The notes below the pieces were generated by a model, which saw only the letters and a list, made by a program, of their open reading frames with translations, was not told the DNA's origin and made no database searches. A stretch of DNA of 64,000 nt from Legionella cherrii (GTDB taxonomy: Bacteria > Pseudomonadota > Gammaproteobacteria > Legionellales > Legionellaceae): NCBI RefSeq assembly GCF_900635815.1, contig NZ_LR134173.1:3256001-3320000 (forward strand), read 5' to 3'. Shown piece by piece: positions 28,001 to 37,538 of the stretch; positions within the stretch are counted from its first letter, which is position 1; each line of letters opens with the position of its first letter. A program made the translations under genes and the position numbers.

Positions 28001-29179
28001 ATGCCAAAGCTTCATCATGATATTGAGCTCAAAGAAGTAAAAAAAGATAAGCTGCCTGATAAAGTTGCTTCCTCATTATCAAAGGGAGTCACTGAAAAAA
28101 GAATATTAAGTGATCAATTTGGGACCTATTATCTGATTAAAAAGCCAGATGTCTTAACGATAGAAGACGTATTTAAAGGATATCTTTCTGATGAGGAACT
28201 GCAAAAACCCTCCTTTGACACCATGGAGCATATTTTTTCAATTAAACTTGAAAGTGCCTTTCTGGAGATTTTAATTCCTCGAATGGCAAAAAAAATGTTT
28301 GAGGGGATTTTAGAAGTCCCTGAAAATTACCTCCATGTCGATAAAGACAAATCCATTGGTGTCATTTCAAAATTCATCAATAGTTTTTCTGAATTTTTAT
28401 CGCAAAAAGAAACAGTCAAAACGGAGCCATTATTCGAACGGGAACAATTACCTAAACGTGATGATTTATCACTTACCTCTGAAGAAGCACGATTTCTAGG
28501 TCAATTGTACGCAGTAGCACTCGTTTTTAATTTATGGGATTTATTGAATTCGAAATTACTCAATTCGGGCTATTGTGTGGATAAAAATCATCAAAAGCGA
28601 GCTGCTATTGTTGATTTTGGTTGTGGAGGTACTCTAAGTTATAAAGGAAGACATGCAGATACACTGGCTTTTGATGATCCTGATTTTTCTCCAACTAAAA
28701 AAGTAGCTTATTCATTTTTTGGACAAAAATATCGTGATCATTATCGTCATGGCTATGCCTTACCCTTTGATAAATTAGTTGCCCCTCTTTTGCCTCATAC
28801 GATAATTGCTGATTTATTCGATATGTCTAAAGAAGATAAAATTAGCCGCTCCATGCTTGAAGGTTTTTGTGAAGCAATTACCACAGCGGAGAAAAACATG
28901 GCTCAAGATCCTCATTTATTAGAAGACGCCTTATTCCAATCATTGAGCGCAATTACTTTAGATTCCTCGATACAAACACACGATTTGAAATCCCATTTAA
29001 ATGCTGAGTTTTATGGGAAGCCAGAAAAAAACTCACATGCTTTAGTGACTATTCTTCAGCAACGTCTTCATAGCGTTAAAATGCTTCTCATGCAATTTAA
29101 AGTCGGAATATCAGCAACTGAGATTCAACAGGAAATCAGAGACTATTATTATTATTCTCAAAATTGGGTAAAACCTTAA
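28001..29179 (+). CDS. Atypical-kinase-like protein, effector candidate
   Basis: The order of motifs in this 392-residue protein matches a kinase fold. They are a strand with Lys47/48 (YYLIKKPD), a helix with Glu84/87 (KLESAFLEIL), a hinge-like VISKFINSF, a catalytic-loop-like D180-x-x-N183-x-K185, and a metal-binding DFG (205-207, in AIVDFGCGG). The catalytic HRD is absent, as in HipA/PI-kinase-like or Legionella atypical kinases. No signal peptide or membrane segment was found. TAGGAGAT precedes the ATG. It sits alone between two PHB genes, downstream of a MITE. Kinase fold: moderate confidence; host-directed effector: inference. Confidence 0.6.
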   Translation: MPKLHHDIELKEVKKDKLPDKVASSLSKGVTEKRILSDQFGTYYLIKKPDVLTIEDVFKGYLSDEELQKPSFDTMEHIFSIKLESAFLEILIPRMAKKMFEGILEVPENYLHVDKDKSIGVISKFINSFSEFLSQKETVKTEPLFEREQLPKRDDLSLTSEEARFLGQLYAVALVFNLWDLLNSKLLNSGYCVDKNHQKRAAIVDFGCGGTLSYKGRHADTLAFDDPDFSPTKKVAYSFFGQKYRDHYRHGYALPFDKLVAPLLPHTIIADLFDMSKEDKISRSMLEGFCEAITTAEKNMAQDPHLLEDALFQSLSAITLDSSIQTHDLKSHLNAEFYGKPEKNSHALVTILQQRLHSVKMLLMQFKVGISATEIQQEIRDYYYYSQNWVKP

Positions 29180-29302
29180 AGGAACTGCTCCGATCATCAA
29201 TCCACTCAATTGGAATTTGCTATTTTAGAATTTTGTGTGTATTAATTTAATATCGTGATGCACCATTTTTTTCTCATCTTTCTAAAATATGTGAGGCATT
29301 CT

Positions 29303-30625
29303 ATGCTTTTTAACCCTCTTGATAATAGTTATCTTTATAATATCTATGATTTCAATATGCGTTTACTTCAGCCTTACTCCGATTATTTTGACAATATGGC
29401 GAAACGTCTTCGCAGAGTTTCTGACAATATTAATTTGCCGGTTAAAATTCCATATATGTCCAATGAAGGACAAGAGGTGTTAAAAAGAATATTGGATTCA
29501 TCTTCAGGTTATTTTCGTAGGCTATCCGGTTACTCCTATATATTTCACATTATTACGAATGTTTACGATAAACCCCAATTTGATATTAATGAAGTGAAAA
29601 TCCATGATGAATACTACGATGTCCAAGAAGAAATTATAAATAAAAAAAGTTTTTGCAATCTGATTCGTTTTAAAAAAGTAAATGCGGAACACCTGAATTT
29701 ACCCAAATTACTCGTCGTCGCACCGATGTCCGGACACTATGCTACGTTGCTACGAGATACCGTTAAAAATTTACTTCCAATGTACGATGTCTATATTACT
29801 GACTGGAAAAATGCTCGTGATGTGCCCTTAATTGAAGGATCGTTTGATTTGGATGATTTCATCGATTACATCATTTCTTATTTTAATTTACTTGCACCCA
29901 ATTTAAACGTCATGGCGGTATGTCAGCCGACAGTACCGGTTTTAGCTGCCGTTGCTCTAATGTCCACCAATAATTCACCTAACCTTCCTCGCACAGCAAT
30001 ATTGCTAGGGGGGCCTATTGATACGAGTCAATCACCTACTTCGGTCAATGAATTAGCGTCTTCCAGAGGAGACGATTGGTTTCAGCAAAATGTCATCTCG
30101 ATTGTGCCCTCCCGTTTTCCAGGTGCAATGCGTCTGGTTTATCCTGGATTTATGCAACTTGCAGGTTTTATGAGTATGAATTTTCAACGTCATGTGGAAT
30201 CACTGCAAAAAGCAGTCGATCGATATGCAGATAATCAAAAAGAAGCAGCCTTTAAGATAATCAAGTTCTACCTTGAATATTTTTCAACGATGGATTTGAC
30301 TGCCGAATTTTACATGCAAACAATCAATACAGTTTTTCAAGAAAAACTATTAACAACCGGGCGCTACAAATCGCGCGGACATAATGTGCGCTTACAGGAC
30401 ATAAAGAATACTTCTATTCTGGCAATAGAAGGGGAACGAGATGATATCACGGGCGTAGGACAAACAAAATCGGTGCTCAGTTTGTGCAAAAATCTACCTG
30501 ATTCGATGAAAAAATATTTCCTGGCTGAAGGAGTAGGTCATTATGGATTATTCAACGGCAAAAAATTCCGCAACATCATTATCCCGGAAATTCATGCCTT
30601 TACAGAAGAACATACTGATTCTTAA
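29303..30625 (+). CDS. phaZ: Intracellular polyhydroxyalkanoate depolymerase
   Basis: This roughly 440-residue cytoplasmic enzyme cleaves stored polyhydroxybutyrate. The PhaZ intracellular-family hallmarks are present: the N-terminal DNSYLYNIYDFNMR, APMSGHYATLLRDTV, and nucleophile Cys207 in VCQPTVP, where a cysteine replaces the usual lipase serine. The C-terminal His is in EGVGHYGLFNG. The start was placed at ATG 29303, preceded by GAGG, rather than an ATG 48 bp upstream. Together with PhaB it indicates a PHB storage cycle, used by Legionella as a survival reserve. Confidence 0.9.
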   Translation: MLFNPLDNSYLYNIYDFNMRLLQPYSDYFDNMAKRLRRVSDNINLPVKIPYMSNEGQEVLKRILDSSSGYFRRLSGYSYIFHIITNVYDKPQFDINEVKIHDEYYDVQEEIINKKSFCNLIRFKKVNAEHLNLPKLLVVAPMSGHYATLLRDTVKNLLPMYDVYITDWKNARDVPLIEGSFDLDDFIDYIISYFNLLAPNLNVMAVCQPTVPVLAAVALMSTNNSPNLPRTAILLGGPIDTSQSPTSVNELASSRGDDWFQQNVISIVPSRFPGAMRLVYPGFMQLAGFMSMNFQRHVESLQKAVDRYADNQKEAAFKIIKFYLEYFSTMDLTAEFYMQTINTVFQEKLLTTGRYKSRGHNVRLQDIKNTSILAIEGERDDITGVGQTKSVLSLCKNLPDSMKKYFLAEGVGHYGLFNGKKFRNIIIPEIHAFTEEHTDS

Positions 30626-30721
30626 TAAACAGGCAAAATTTTCTTCGATAATTCAATATAATTGACTCCACCGACATTAAAAATAAGCTATATTAAAGTG
30701 AGACAATCAAAAGGAACTGAT

Positions 30722-31297
30722 ATGGCTACTACAAATAATGTTGTTCATCATCATGAAAAAGAAACGTTACAACATCATCGCGGATGGCTCTTTGGTTTCG
30801 GGGTACTCCTGTTAATCTTGGGTTTTATTGGTTTAGGCATGGAAATCGCGTTAACCATAGTGAGTATGTATTTTTTTGCTGTGCTCCTCATGGTTTCCGG
30901 GCTATCACACATTGCTGATGCATTCAAATATAGGAAATGGGATGGTGCCATATGGAAAGTCTGTATTGGCATATTGTACCTCATTGGAGCAGGTATCATC
31001 CTGTATGATCCCTTGTTAGCCTCTACAATCATTACTGCGTTATTGGCTTGGACGCTTATCGTTATCGGCGTTACTCGTATTACCATGTCCATTTCATTAC
31101 GACATACGACAGGCTGGGGTTGGATTTTCCTTGCAGGAGTGTGCTCCTTAATCCTTGGTATCCTAATTTTATTACATTGGCCAATGAGTGGATTATGGGT
31201 AATCGGACTGTTTATTGCAATTGATATGATAGTGAGTGGTTGGACTTATATTCTCATTGCAATTGCTCTGCGCACCTCCAAAAGGTTGCCCAGCTAA
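30722..31297 (+). CDS. HdeD-family acid-resistance membrane protein
   Basis: This 191-residue integral membrane protein has about six hydrophobic segments arranged as three hairpins, the HdeD/DUF308 pattern (GWLFGFGVLLLILGFIGLG; MSGLWVIGLFIAIDMIVSG). HdeD-type proteins are linked to acid tolerance at high cell density in E. coli; the molecular activity is unknown. AAAGGAAC lies just before ATG 30722, supporting that start over an upstream in-frame one. A hairpin terminator follows at 31342-31371. Confidence 0.82.
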   Translation: MATTNNVVHHHEKETLQHHRGWLFGFGVLLLILGFIGLGMEIALTIVSMYFFAVLLMVSGLSHIADAFKYRKWDGAIWKVCIGILYLIGAGIILYDPLLASTIITALLAWTLIVIGVTRITMSISLRHTTGWGWIFLAGVCSLILGILILLHWPMSGLWVIGLFIAIDMIVSGWTYILIAIALRTSKRLPS

Positions 31298-31341
31298 GAA
31301 TCGGCGTTTTTGTTACTCATTAGACAGTGAGCATAATCTTT

Positions 31342-31371
31342 AATCTGATGGGCATTTTGCCCCATCAGATT
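31342..31371 (+). terminator. Hairpin terminator after HdeD gene
   Basis: A perfect 11-bp stem AATCTGATGGG/CCCATCAGATT with an 8-nt loop lies 45 bp past the HdeD stop codon. The downstream T tract is weak (TTGCTT), so termination efficiency is uncertain. Confidence 0.65.
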
Positions 31372-31553
31372 TGCTTAGTCTCTACGAGAAACTCGTCAAT
31401 TGACCTATCTTAATCATTCACGTGAACGTGCCTGTCCCTAACCCTACTACGGATTTTCTAAACCTTTCTAATAAGCGAAGGATTGGAACTATCTCTTTTT
31501 ATAGAGCTATTTATGTAAAAAAAATCTAGAATTATAGAAAATAGGAGTGAGAT

Positions 31554-33416
31554 ATGGACAAGATTCCCAAAGAAGGTTTTATTCTTTCTATCCGTAGCCG
31601 ATTAGTTATTGGCTTTGCAACGCTTTGTTTGCCTTTATTGGTATCAATTATGCTCTTGCTCCCCAAAATAAATTGCATCATGCAATTGAGCCAATTAATT
31701 AATCGCGAAAGTTTACCTCAAATTCTTGATACCCAAATTTATCAGGCCCAAGATATTCTCGAACATTGGGCAATGACTGGAGATCCCAAGGATAAAGACT
31801 CTTTTGCGCATATATGGAGAGAAATTAATGAAACTCGAAGTCAATGGAATCAGATTATGCACTCCAGCGAGCTGGATAATACTGAGTTACAGAAAAAATG
31901 GGACAAACTTCAAAACTTGTATGAGCCTCTTTATGAAATCCAAGCAAAAATAATAAATGCCCCTAGAGATCCTAATAATCCCAATAATGTAGAAAATAGT
32001 AGAAATACTACAAAGGAAATTCAAAATGCAATGATTGATATTATTGATGGTCCCTACTCTTTTGAAGAAGGAAAAAGAATAGGAGGTTTTTTTAATGAAA
32101 TATCATCAGAAATTGCCAAAAGTACAAATAGAATAAATGAAAGCTTAAGTTCTTTAAAAAAATCGGCTTATGGGTTACTTGCTTTCGCCATTGCCTTAAC
32201 TCTTATTGTGCCTTATGTGACCCAAAAATCGATATTAGCCGCCGTGGATTTTGCTATTGATATTGCGAAACGAATTGCTGCGGGTGAGCGTAACATTCCA
32301 ATTCAACTTCGCTCAACAGGTAGACTTGGGAACTTGTTTATAGCGCTCAAGGCCATGCAAGAGGCAATTGCAGCAAATGATGAGGCGCTACGTGCGAAAG
32401 AATGGGAAACTCGAGCATTATATGAACAGCTAGTCAATTCATCAAAAAAATTCAGCGAATTCAGCAGCAAAGTTGCAGCAGGAGATCTTCAAGAGCGACT
32501 TGAACTTGATAAAGAAGACATATTGCACGATTTAGGCCGTGATTTAAATTCCATGACCGATGGTTTGGCATCCATTACTAAAAATATTACCGAAGTGAGT
32601 ACGAACATAGTCACTATGGTGAACACGGTGATCACTTCTGCAGAAGAACAAGCAGAAGGTATTACCTCCCAAGCATCCGCTATTAATGAAATCAGTGCTT
32701 CACTGGAAGAAATGGATAAAAGCTCAAAACAAACCATGGAAAAAGCTCAAACGCTGCGGGAAGTAGCTAAGAATACTTATGAACAAGGGAAATTAGGTAC
32801 ACAATCCGTAGAACAAAGCATTTTGGGTATTAGAGCTTCAGAAGAAAAAATGAAGCTCATTGCCCAAACCATACTTGATTTAAACAATCAAACCCAACAA
32901 ATCGGTGACATCACCTCAGTGGTCAATACTTTAGCGCAACAATCAAAGATGTTGGCATTGAATGCTGCAATTGAAGCATCAAAAGCTGGAGAATCTGGAA
33001 AAGGCTTTGCAGCAGTAGCGAAAGAAGTAAGAAATCTCGCCGAACAATCTGAACAATCAACCGTACAAGTACAAAAAATTCTTGAGGACATTCGTCGCGC
33101 TACTGAAAAAGCGGTTATTGTTACTGAAGAAGGGACTAAAACATTGGATTCAGGAGCAAAATTGATTGAGAATGCAGGTAAAATCATTCAAACACTGAGC
33201 CAAATGATTAATGATGCCTCTATAGCAAGTCAACACATTGAGGTAGCTATTCGTCAAGAGGCAGTCGGAATCGAGCAAATCGTTGAAAGCATGAATGAAA
33301 TTAACCGCACCACCTCCACTTTTTCCAGCGGCATCAAAGAAATGATGACATTTATTCATCATTTGGACGAGATTGCCAAGCAGCTCAAAGATGATGTGGA
33401 TGTGTATAAAGTTTAA
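31554..33416 (+). CDS. Methyl-accepting chemotaxis protein
   Basis: This 620-residue transducer has two membrane helices (about 20-42 and 203-225) flanking a periplasmic four-helix-type sensor, then a HAMP-like region and a long cytoplasmic signalling coiled coil. The hairpin tip has the conserved NTLAQQSKMLALNAAIEAS, the CheA/CheW contact. It should relay an external ligand signal to CheA. No che genes are in the window; many legionellae lack a complete chemotaxis set, so its partner is uncertain. It is followed by a small convergent gene and a hairpin. Confidence 0.9.
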   Translation: MDKIPKEGFILSIRSRLVIGFATLCLPLLVSIMLLLPKINCIMQLSQLINRESLPQILDTQIYQAQDILEHWAMTGDPKDKDSFAHIWREINETRSQWNQIMHSSELDNTELQKKWDKLQNLYEPLYEIQAKIINAPRDPNNPNNVENSRNTTKEIQNAMIDIIDGPYSFEEGKRIGGFFNEISSEIAKSTNRINESLSSLKKSAYGLLAFAIALTLIVPYVTQKSILAAVDFAIDIAKRIAAGERNIPIQLRSTGRLGNLFIALKAMQEAIAANDEALRAKEWETRALYEQLVNSSKKFSEFSSKVAAGDLQERLELDKEDILHDLGRDLNSMTDGLASITKNITEVSTNIVTMVNTVITSAEEQAEGITSQASAINEISASLEEMDKSSKQTMEKAQTLREVAKNTYEQGKLGTQSVEQSILGIRASEEKMKLIAQTILDLNNQTQQIGDITSVVNTLAQQSKMLALNAAIEASKAGESGKGFAAVAKEVRNLAEQSEQSTVQVQKILEDIRRATEKAVIVTEEGTKTLDSGAKLIENAGKIIQTLSQMINDASIASQHIEVAIRQEAVGIEQIVESMNEINRTTSTFSSGIKEMMTFIHHLDEIAKQLKDDVDVYKV

Positions 33417-33418
33417 AA

Positions 33419-33441
33419 GGTTGGATCAAAAGGACCCAACC
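33419..33441. terminator. Short convergent hairpin
   Basis: GGTTGG and CCAACC arms enclose an 11-nt loop between the convergent MCP (+) and small secreted protein (-) genes. The stem is short and no strong T run follows, so this is a modest terminator candidate. Confidence 0.45.
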
Positions 33442-33453
33442 AGCTTGTTATAA

Positions 33454-33639
33454 TTATCTATGCCAGGTCGATCCATATCTTGTGGTACCACAATGACCGT
33501 TAAAACAACCTTTATTCACACTCGTATGGTGACAATTGCCTCCACGACAGACGGTATAACTTCGGTGATATCCCCAGGCAAAAGAGTTAGATATAAAGCC
33601 GCTCATAACGATAATCAACATAATTTTTTTTGATAACAT
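33454..33639 (-). CDS. Small secreted Gly/His/Cys-rich protein
   Basis: This 61-residue precursor has a signal peptide (MLSKKIMLIIVMSGFISNSF, cleavage after FA about residue 22). The short mature part is rich in Gly, His, Tyr and three Cys (VCRGGNCHH, GCFNGHCG), suggesting metal binding or a disulfide-stabilised peptide. The start was set at ATG 33639, correctly spaced from AAGGAG; a GTG two codons upstream overlaps that site. No family was recognised. Confidence 0.6.
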   Translation of the reverse strand: MLSKKIMLIIVMSGFISNSFAWGYHRSYTVCRGGNCHHTSVNKGCFNGHCGTTRYGSTWHR

Positions 33640-33715
33640 AACCACTCCTTCTAATTAATTATCCAAAATGATTAATAAATGTGCAATATGCATGGTAAGT
33701 ATAGTTTAATTTAAT

Positions 33716-33940
33716 GAGTTTTTGCTGATCTTTGACCATCAAGGTAAAGCTACAGGTAAGTTACGAGGTAAACGCTTTAACGGCCAAGAAAAATTAAGAC
33801 GTGTACTTGAGTGCATCAATAACCCCAAAAAACTTTATGCTTATGGCGACAGTAATGGGGCTCAGGAAATCTTAAGTTATGCTACTCATCCTTACTATCG
33901 CACTTTAACTCGCTTTTTTTCCTGGCAAGCAGTTCTCTGA
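33716..33940 (+). pseudogene. C-terminal fragment of a HAD-IB family phosphatase
   Basis: About 72 residues match only the last third of HAD-superfamily IB hydrolases: a strand-turn GKLRGKRFNGQEKLRR and the motif-IV segment YAYGDSNGAQEILSYA followed by HPYYR. The nucleophile DxDxT region and cap are missing, and an in-frame stop lies just upstream at 33707-33709, so this is a 5'-truncated remnant. An IS3-type transposase remnant begins about 90 bp downstream, suggesting mobile-element-linked deletion. Confidence 0.7.
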
Positions 33941-34030
33941 CACCAACATGGGATTAAAAATTAATTCCAGAATGTCTCCTTGAGAACTGCTTCTTACCGT
34001 TAAATTACATCGCTCCGGATTCAAATAATT

Positions 34031-34150
34031 CTACAGAGCGACCTGTTTGGTTTCTTGAATTATTGTTTCAAATACATAATCTGCAGGACTAAATTTCAGG
34101 TAATCGACTAAAGAATAATGAAGCCTTCCATTTTGCTCTGGAGTCTTGGA
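34031..34150 (-). mobile_element. IS3-family transposase remnant
   Basis: The reverse strand encodes about 40 residues ending at a TAG (34031-34033). The stretch NGRLHYSLVDYLKFSPADY resembles the C-terminus of IS3-type integrase-core transposases (family pattern N..R.H..L.Y.SP..Y). Nothing upstream completes the gene, so it is a fossil end of an insertion sequence. Confidence 0.6.
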
Positions 34151-34256
34151 CAATATAGGTGATGAGATAAAAAACCACTCATTAAATCAATATACTCTTT
34201 GCTTTTTTATGAGCTAAAGTACATTTTATGGATCTAATCGATGTAAAGGAGTACCA

Positions 34257-36398
34257 ATGAATCATATTCTTATTGTTTATGAGCAACAGATTGAAGCGTA
34301 CAAAAAACATTTTATCAGCGTACTCGAAGGTTTTTTAAAGCAAAGAAATTATGAGCTCTCTGTATGTACTTCATTAAAAGATGCTTATGCTGTGAGCAGC
34401 TTAAATCCACGAATTGTTACGATTCTTTATGATTGGGATGATTTCGGCTTTGATGATTTACATCATTTTTCGAATCATAATAAATTGTTACCTATCTTTG
34501 CAATGGCGGATAAGCATGCCTCCATTGACATTAACCTGAGTGACTTTGATCTTACTCTGGACTTTTTGCAATATGATGCAAACTTAGCACATGATGATTT
34601 TAAACGCATATTACTTGCCATAGAAAAATATCAACAAGAAATTTTACCTCCATTCACCAAAGCGCTGATGCATTACGTGCACGAATTGAATTATGCGTTT
34701 TGTACCCCAGGGCATTTAGGAGGCACGGCGTTTCAAAAAAATCCTACCAGTGCCGCATTTTATGATTTTTTTGGCAAAAATATTTTTCGCGCTGATCTTT
34801 CAATTTCAATTGAAGAACTTGGAAGTTTACTGGACCATTCAGGACCTCAACGTGATGCAGAGGAGTTTATAGCGAATATCTTTAAAAGTGATCGCTCATT
34901 AATTGTAACCAATGGCACATCAACATCCAATAAAATAGTGGGAATGTATTCGGCAACTTCAGGGGATACTGTAGTGATTGATCGTAACTGTCATAAATCA
35001 ATCGCCCATTTTCTGATGATGGTCGATGTTATCCCTATTTATCTAAAACCGACGCGAAATACTTATGGTATTCTTGGTGGGATCCCTAAATCAGAATACT
35101 CGGAACAAGCGATCCACGATAAAATTCTTGGGCATCCAGAAGCTACAGCGTGGCCTACTTACGCGGTCATTACTAACTCGACATATGACGGCATACTTTA
35201 TAAAGTTGAAAACATTCAAAACGAACTCAAGGTAAAACACTTGCATTTTGATAGTGCATGGGTCCCCTATACGAATTTTCATCCCATTTACGCTGAAAAA
35301 TTTGGACTTAGTTTAACGCCACAAAAGGATCAAGTGATCTTTGAAACGCAGTCAACCCACAAATTATTGGCAGCGTTCAGTCAATCATCGATGATCCACA
35401 TTAAAGGTTCTTTCGATGCAGCCATCCTTGATGCCAATTACATGATGCATATGAGCACCTCTCCTTTTTACCCTCTTGTCGCCAGTTGTGAAGTCTCCGC
35501 GGCAATGATGGCCGGTAATCATGGATATGATTTAATCAACGAAGCGATTGAATTAGCATTGGACTTTCGCATGGAAGTAAAACGCTTAAAAAAACAAAGT
35601 ACAGATTGGTATTTTGACGTGTGGCAACCGACATTAGAAAAAAAATCATCCTGTTTTCCCTTAAAACCCAATGAAAAATGGCATGGATTTCATAACGTAG
35701 ATGAGGACCATCTGTTTTTAGATCCAGTGAAGGTAACCGTGCTTTTACCAGGAATCAAAAATGATGAGCTAGATGATTGGGGAATTCCAGCTGTCATTGT
35801 GGAAAAATTTCTTGCATCGCATGGAATTATTGTTGAAAAAACAGGCCCCTATTCCATGTTATTTTTATTCAGTTTGGGAATTACTCGCGCAAAATCAATG
35901 GCATTATTGGCTGCTTTAAATAAATTTAAACAACTTTATGATGAAAATGTACCGGTCAAAATCCTACTTCCTCAGTTGTATCAAGAACATCCTGAATTTT
36001 ATGAAAAGATGTCCATTCAATCCTTGGCTAAGACCATCCACGGTTTAATGCAAAAACATAATTTGCCCCAAGTGATGTATCATGCTTTTGATACATTACC
36101 TAAAATCGTCATGACACCTCATCAGGCTTACCAAAAACTCATTCGGCAAGAAACACAATTGATCCCCCTATCCCAATTGAAAGATAAAATTTCTGCCGCA
36201 ATGATCCTGCCCTACCCACCAGGGATTCCTTTAATTATGCCAGGAGAACAAATTACTGATGAGAGCGAACTGATTCTTGATTTTCTCCTCATGCTGGATG
36301 ATATAGGAGCAGCACTACCAGGTTTTGCAACTGAAATTCATGGTGTTGTAACTGGAGATGATGGAAAGAGTTATGTACAGATAATTAAAAAAGCTTAG
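34257..36398 (+). CDS. Lysine/ornithine/arginine decarboxylase (PLP, group III)
   Basis: This 713-residue enzyme has the group III decarboxylase plan: an N-terminal wing domain (about 1-125), a PLP fold-type I domain with TNGTSTSNKIVG and the Schiff-base Lys369 in TQSTHKLLAAFSQ, and a C-terminal domain containing PYPPGIPLIMPGE. The size equals CadA/LdcC lysine decarboxylases. Such enzymes consume a proton while making a diamine and support acid resistance. The substrate (Lys, Orn or Arg) cannot be fixed by eye; no antiporter gene is adjacent. AAAGGAGTACCA precedes the ATG. Confidence 0.88.
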   Translation: MNHILIVYEQQIEAYKKHFISVLEGFLKQRNYELSVCTSLKDAYAVSSLNPRIVTILYDWDDFGFDDLHHFSNHNKLLPIFAMADKHASIDINLSDFDLTLDFLQYDANLAHDDFKRILLAIEKYQQEILPPFTKALMHYVHELNYAFCTPGHLGGTAFQKNPTSAAFYDFFGKNIFRADLSISIEELGSLLDHSGPQRDAEEFIANIFKSDRSLIVTNGTSTSNKIVGMYSATSGDTVVIDRNCHKSIAHFLMMVDVIPIYLKPTRNTYGILGGIPKSEYSEQAIHDKILGHPEATAWPTYAVITNSTYDGILYKVENIQNELKVKHLHFDSAWVPYTNFHPIYAEKFGLSLTPQKDQVIFETQSTHKLLAAFSQSSMIHIKGSFDAAILDANYMMHMSTSPFYPLVASCEVSAAMMAGNHGYDLINEAIELALDFRMEVKRLKKQSTDWYFDVWQPTLEKKSSCFPLKPNEKWHGFHNVDEDHLFLDPVKVTVLLPGIKNDELDDWGIPAVIVEKFLASHGIIVEKTGPYSMLFLFSLGITRAKSMALLAALNKFKQLYDENVPVKILLPQLYQEHPEFYEKMSIQSLAKTIHGLMQKHNLPQVMYHAFDTLPKIVMTPHQAYQKLIRQETQLIPLSQLKDKISAAMILPYPPGIPLIMPGEQITDESELILDFLLMLDDIGAALPGFATEIHGVVTGDDGKSYVQIIKKA

Positions 36399-36507
36399 AG
36401 CCGTAATGAGGCTCCTGCACATGGACGTAAAATGGTTTAGGCAAGGGCAATAAGGCTTTTTTTTGAGCAGTTTATGATATAATTTATTATGTAACTAATG
36501 ACCTTTG

Positions 36508-37083
36508 ATGATGCGATATAAAATTACAGAGCAATTTGCACGCGGCGAAGAAAAATTCATTGCTGAGTTTGATGAATTAAAAAATATAAATTTATTTCTT
36601 ACAAAAAAGGTCGCGAATTCAGATCAAGAAAAGCAAAAAATTATTTATAGAATCTACGATGATTCTGATTTATTGCAGGTGTTAAATAATGAAAATGTCT
36701 CTGTAGCCTATGCAAAATATGCAGAAGGCAATGGAGATCTTAATATCATCCAGCTTCCATTCATGGTGCTGATTAAGCCAGAAAACGTACAGGAAAAAAG
36801 TGAAATTGCTCGCTTTAGCGAGAAAATTGATGCCGATTCATTTATAGAGGATAAGTGCGAATTAGATGAAACAGTTCAAGATAACGATCTCTTTTTTCTA
36901 TTTAAAAATCAGAATCTTATTGATACCTCAAACAGGGTTATCAATTCACATCGAAAAAAAGAAGCAATTCGCTTTACTGAAAATGAACAAGGAGCAAAAT
37001 TTCATCCATCTCCATTACCAAACCGCCCAAAACCTCCAGGTGGTCCTAGTGACTGCTGGATTGAAGAAGATGAAAATAATTGA
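36508..37083 (+). CDS. Hypothetical protein with Pro-rich acidic tail
   Basis: This 191-residue soluble protein has no recognised family. The N-terminal 95 residues look like a compact alpha/beta domain; the C-terminal 30 are proline-rich (LPNRPKPPGGPSD) and end in an acidic run (WIEEDENN). It is one of three small unrecognised genes in a row (36508-38414). The start is uncertain: ATG 36508 or 36511, with a TTG just before. An effector-like origin is possible from the accessory context only. Confidence 0.5.
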   Translation: MMRYKITEQFARGEEKFIAEFDELKNINLFLTKKVANSDQEKQKIIYRIYDDSDLLQVLNNENVSVAYAKYAEGNGDLNIIQLPFMVLIKPENVQEKSEIARFSEKIDADSFIEDKCELDETVQDNDLFFLFKNQNLIDTSNRVINSHRKKEAIRFTENEQGAKFHPSPLPNRPKPPGGPSDCWIEEDENN

Positions 37084-37126
37084 GTAAAACAGTAGCCACC
37101 AACAACATGAACTGAGACAACCGTTC

Positions 37127-37486
37127 TCAAGCCCTTGGTGCGGTTATTGAGCAAATTGTATCTTCATTAAATTCAGTGACAAAATTCCTCAGCATTTTTT
37201 CAACTTCAGAATGAATGGCTTCTTTGGCTTTTGGCTCCATATTTTTAATATATTGTTCTGGATGATGCAAAAGAGAATCTAGCGTAATCATTTCTGCCGA
37301 AGATACAGATTTATTGAGTTCTCCCTCGAGAATGAGATTAATCGCAGAAACGATATCGCTGGCATCATTTTGTTTTCTTAGACGATTTAGTATCGCTTGA
37401 ACATGGATCTTGAATGTATTAACTTCTGTAAAAAATTTATAATTTTTAGTTTCACGCATAATAATGTTTTTCGATTCTTGCAACAC
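37127..37486 (-). CDS. Small helical hypothetical protein
   Basis: This 119-residue, mostly helical soluble protein has no recognised domain. The first codon is a GTG (37486); an internal ATG at 37459 (MRETKNYKFF) is an alternative start. It is convergent with the preceding gene and divergent from the next one, only 52 bp apart, suggesting a shared regulatory gap. No function can be assigned. Confidence 0.45.
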   Translation of the reverse strand: MLQESKNIIMRETKNYKFFTEVNTFKIHVQAILNRLRKQNDASDIVSAINLILEGELNKSVSSAEMITLDSLLHHPEQYIKNMEPKAKEAIHSEVEKMLRNFVTEFNEDTICSITAPRA

Positions 37487-37538
37487 ATAACAAAAAGTTG
37501 CAATATTGTATAATAACTTATAACTTTATTCCATTTTC

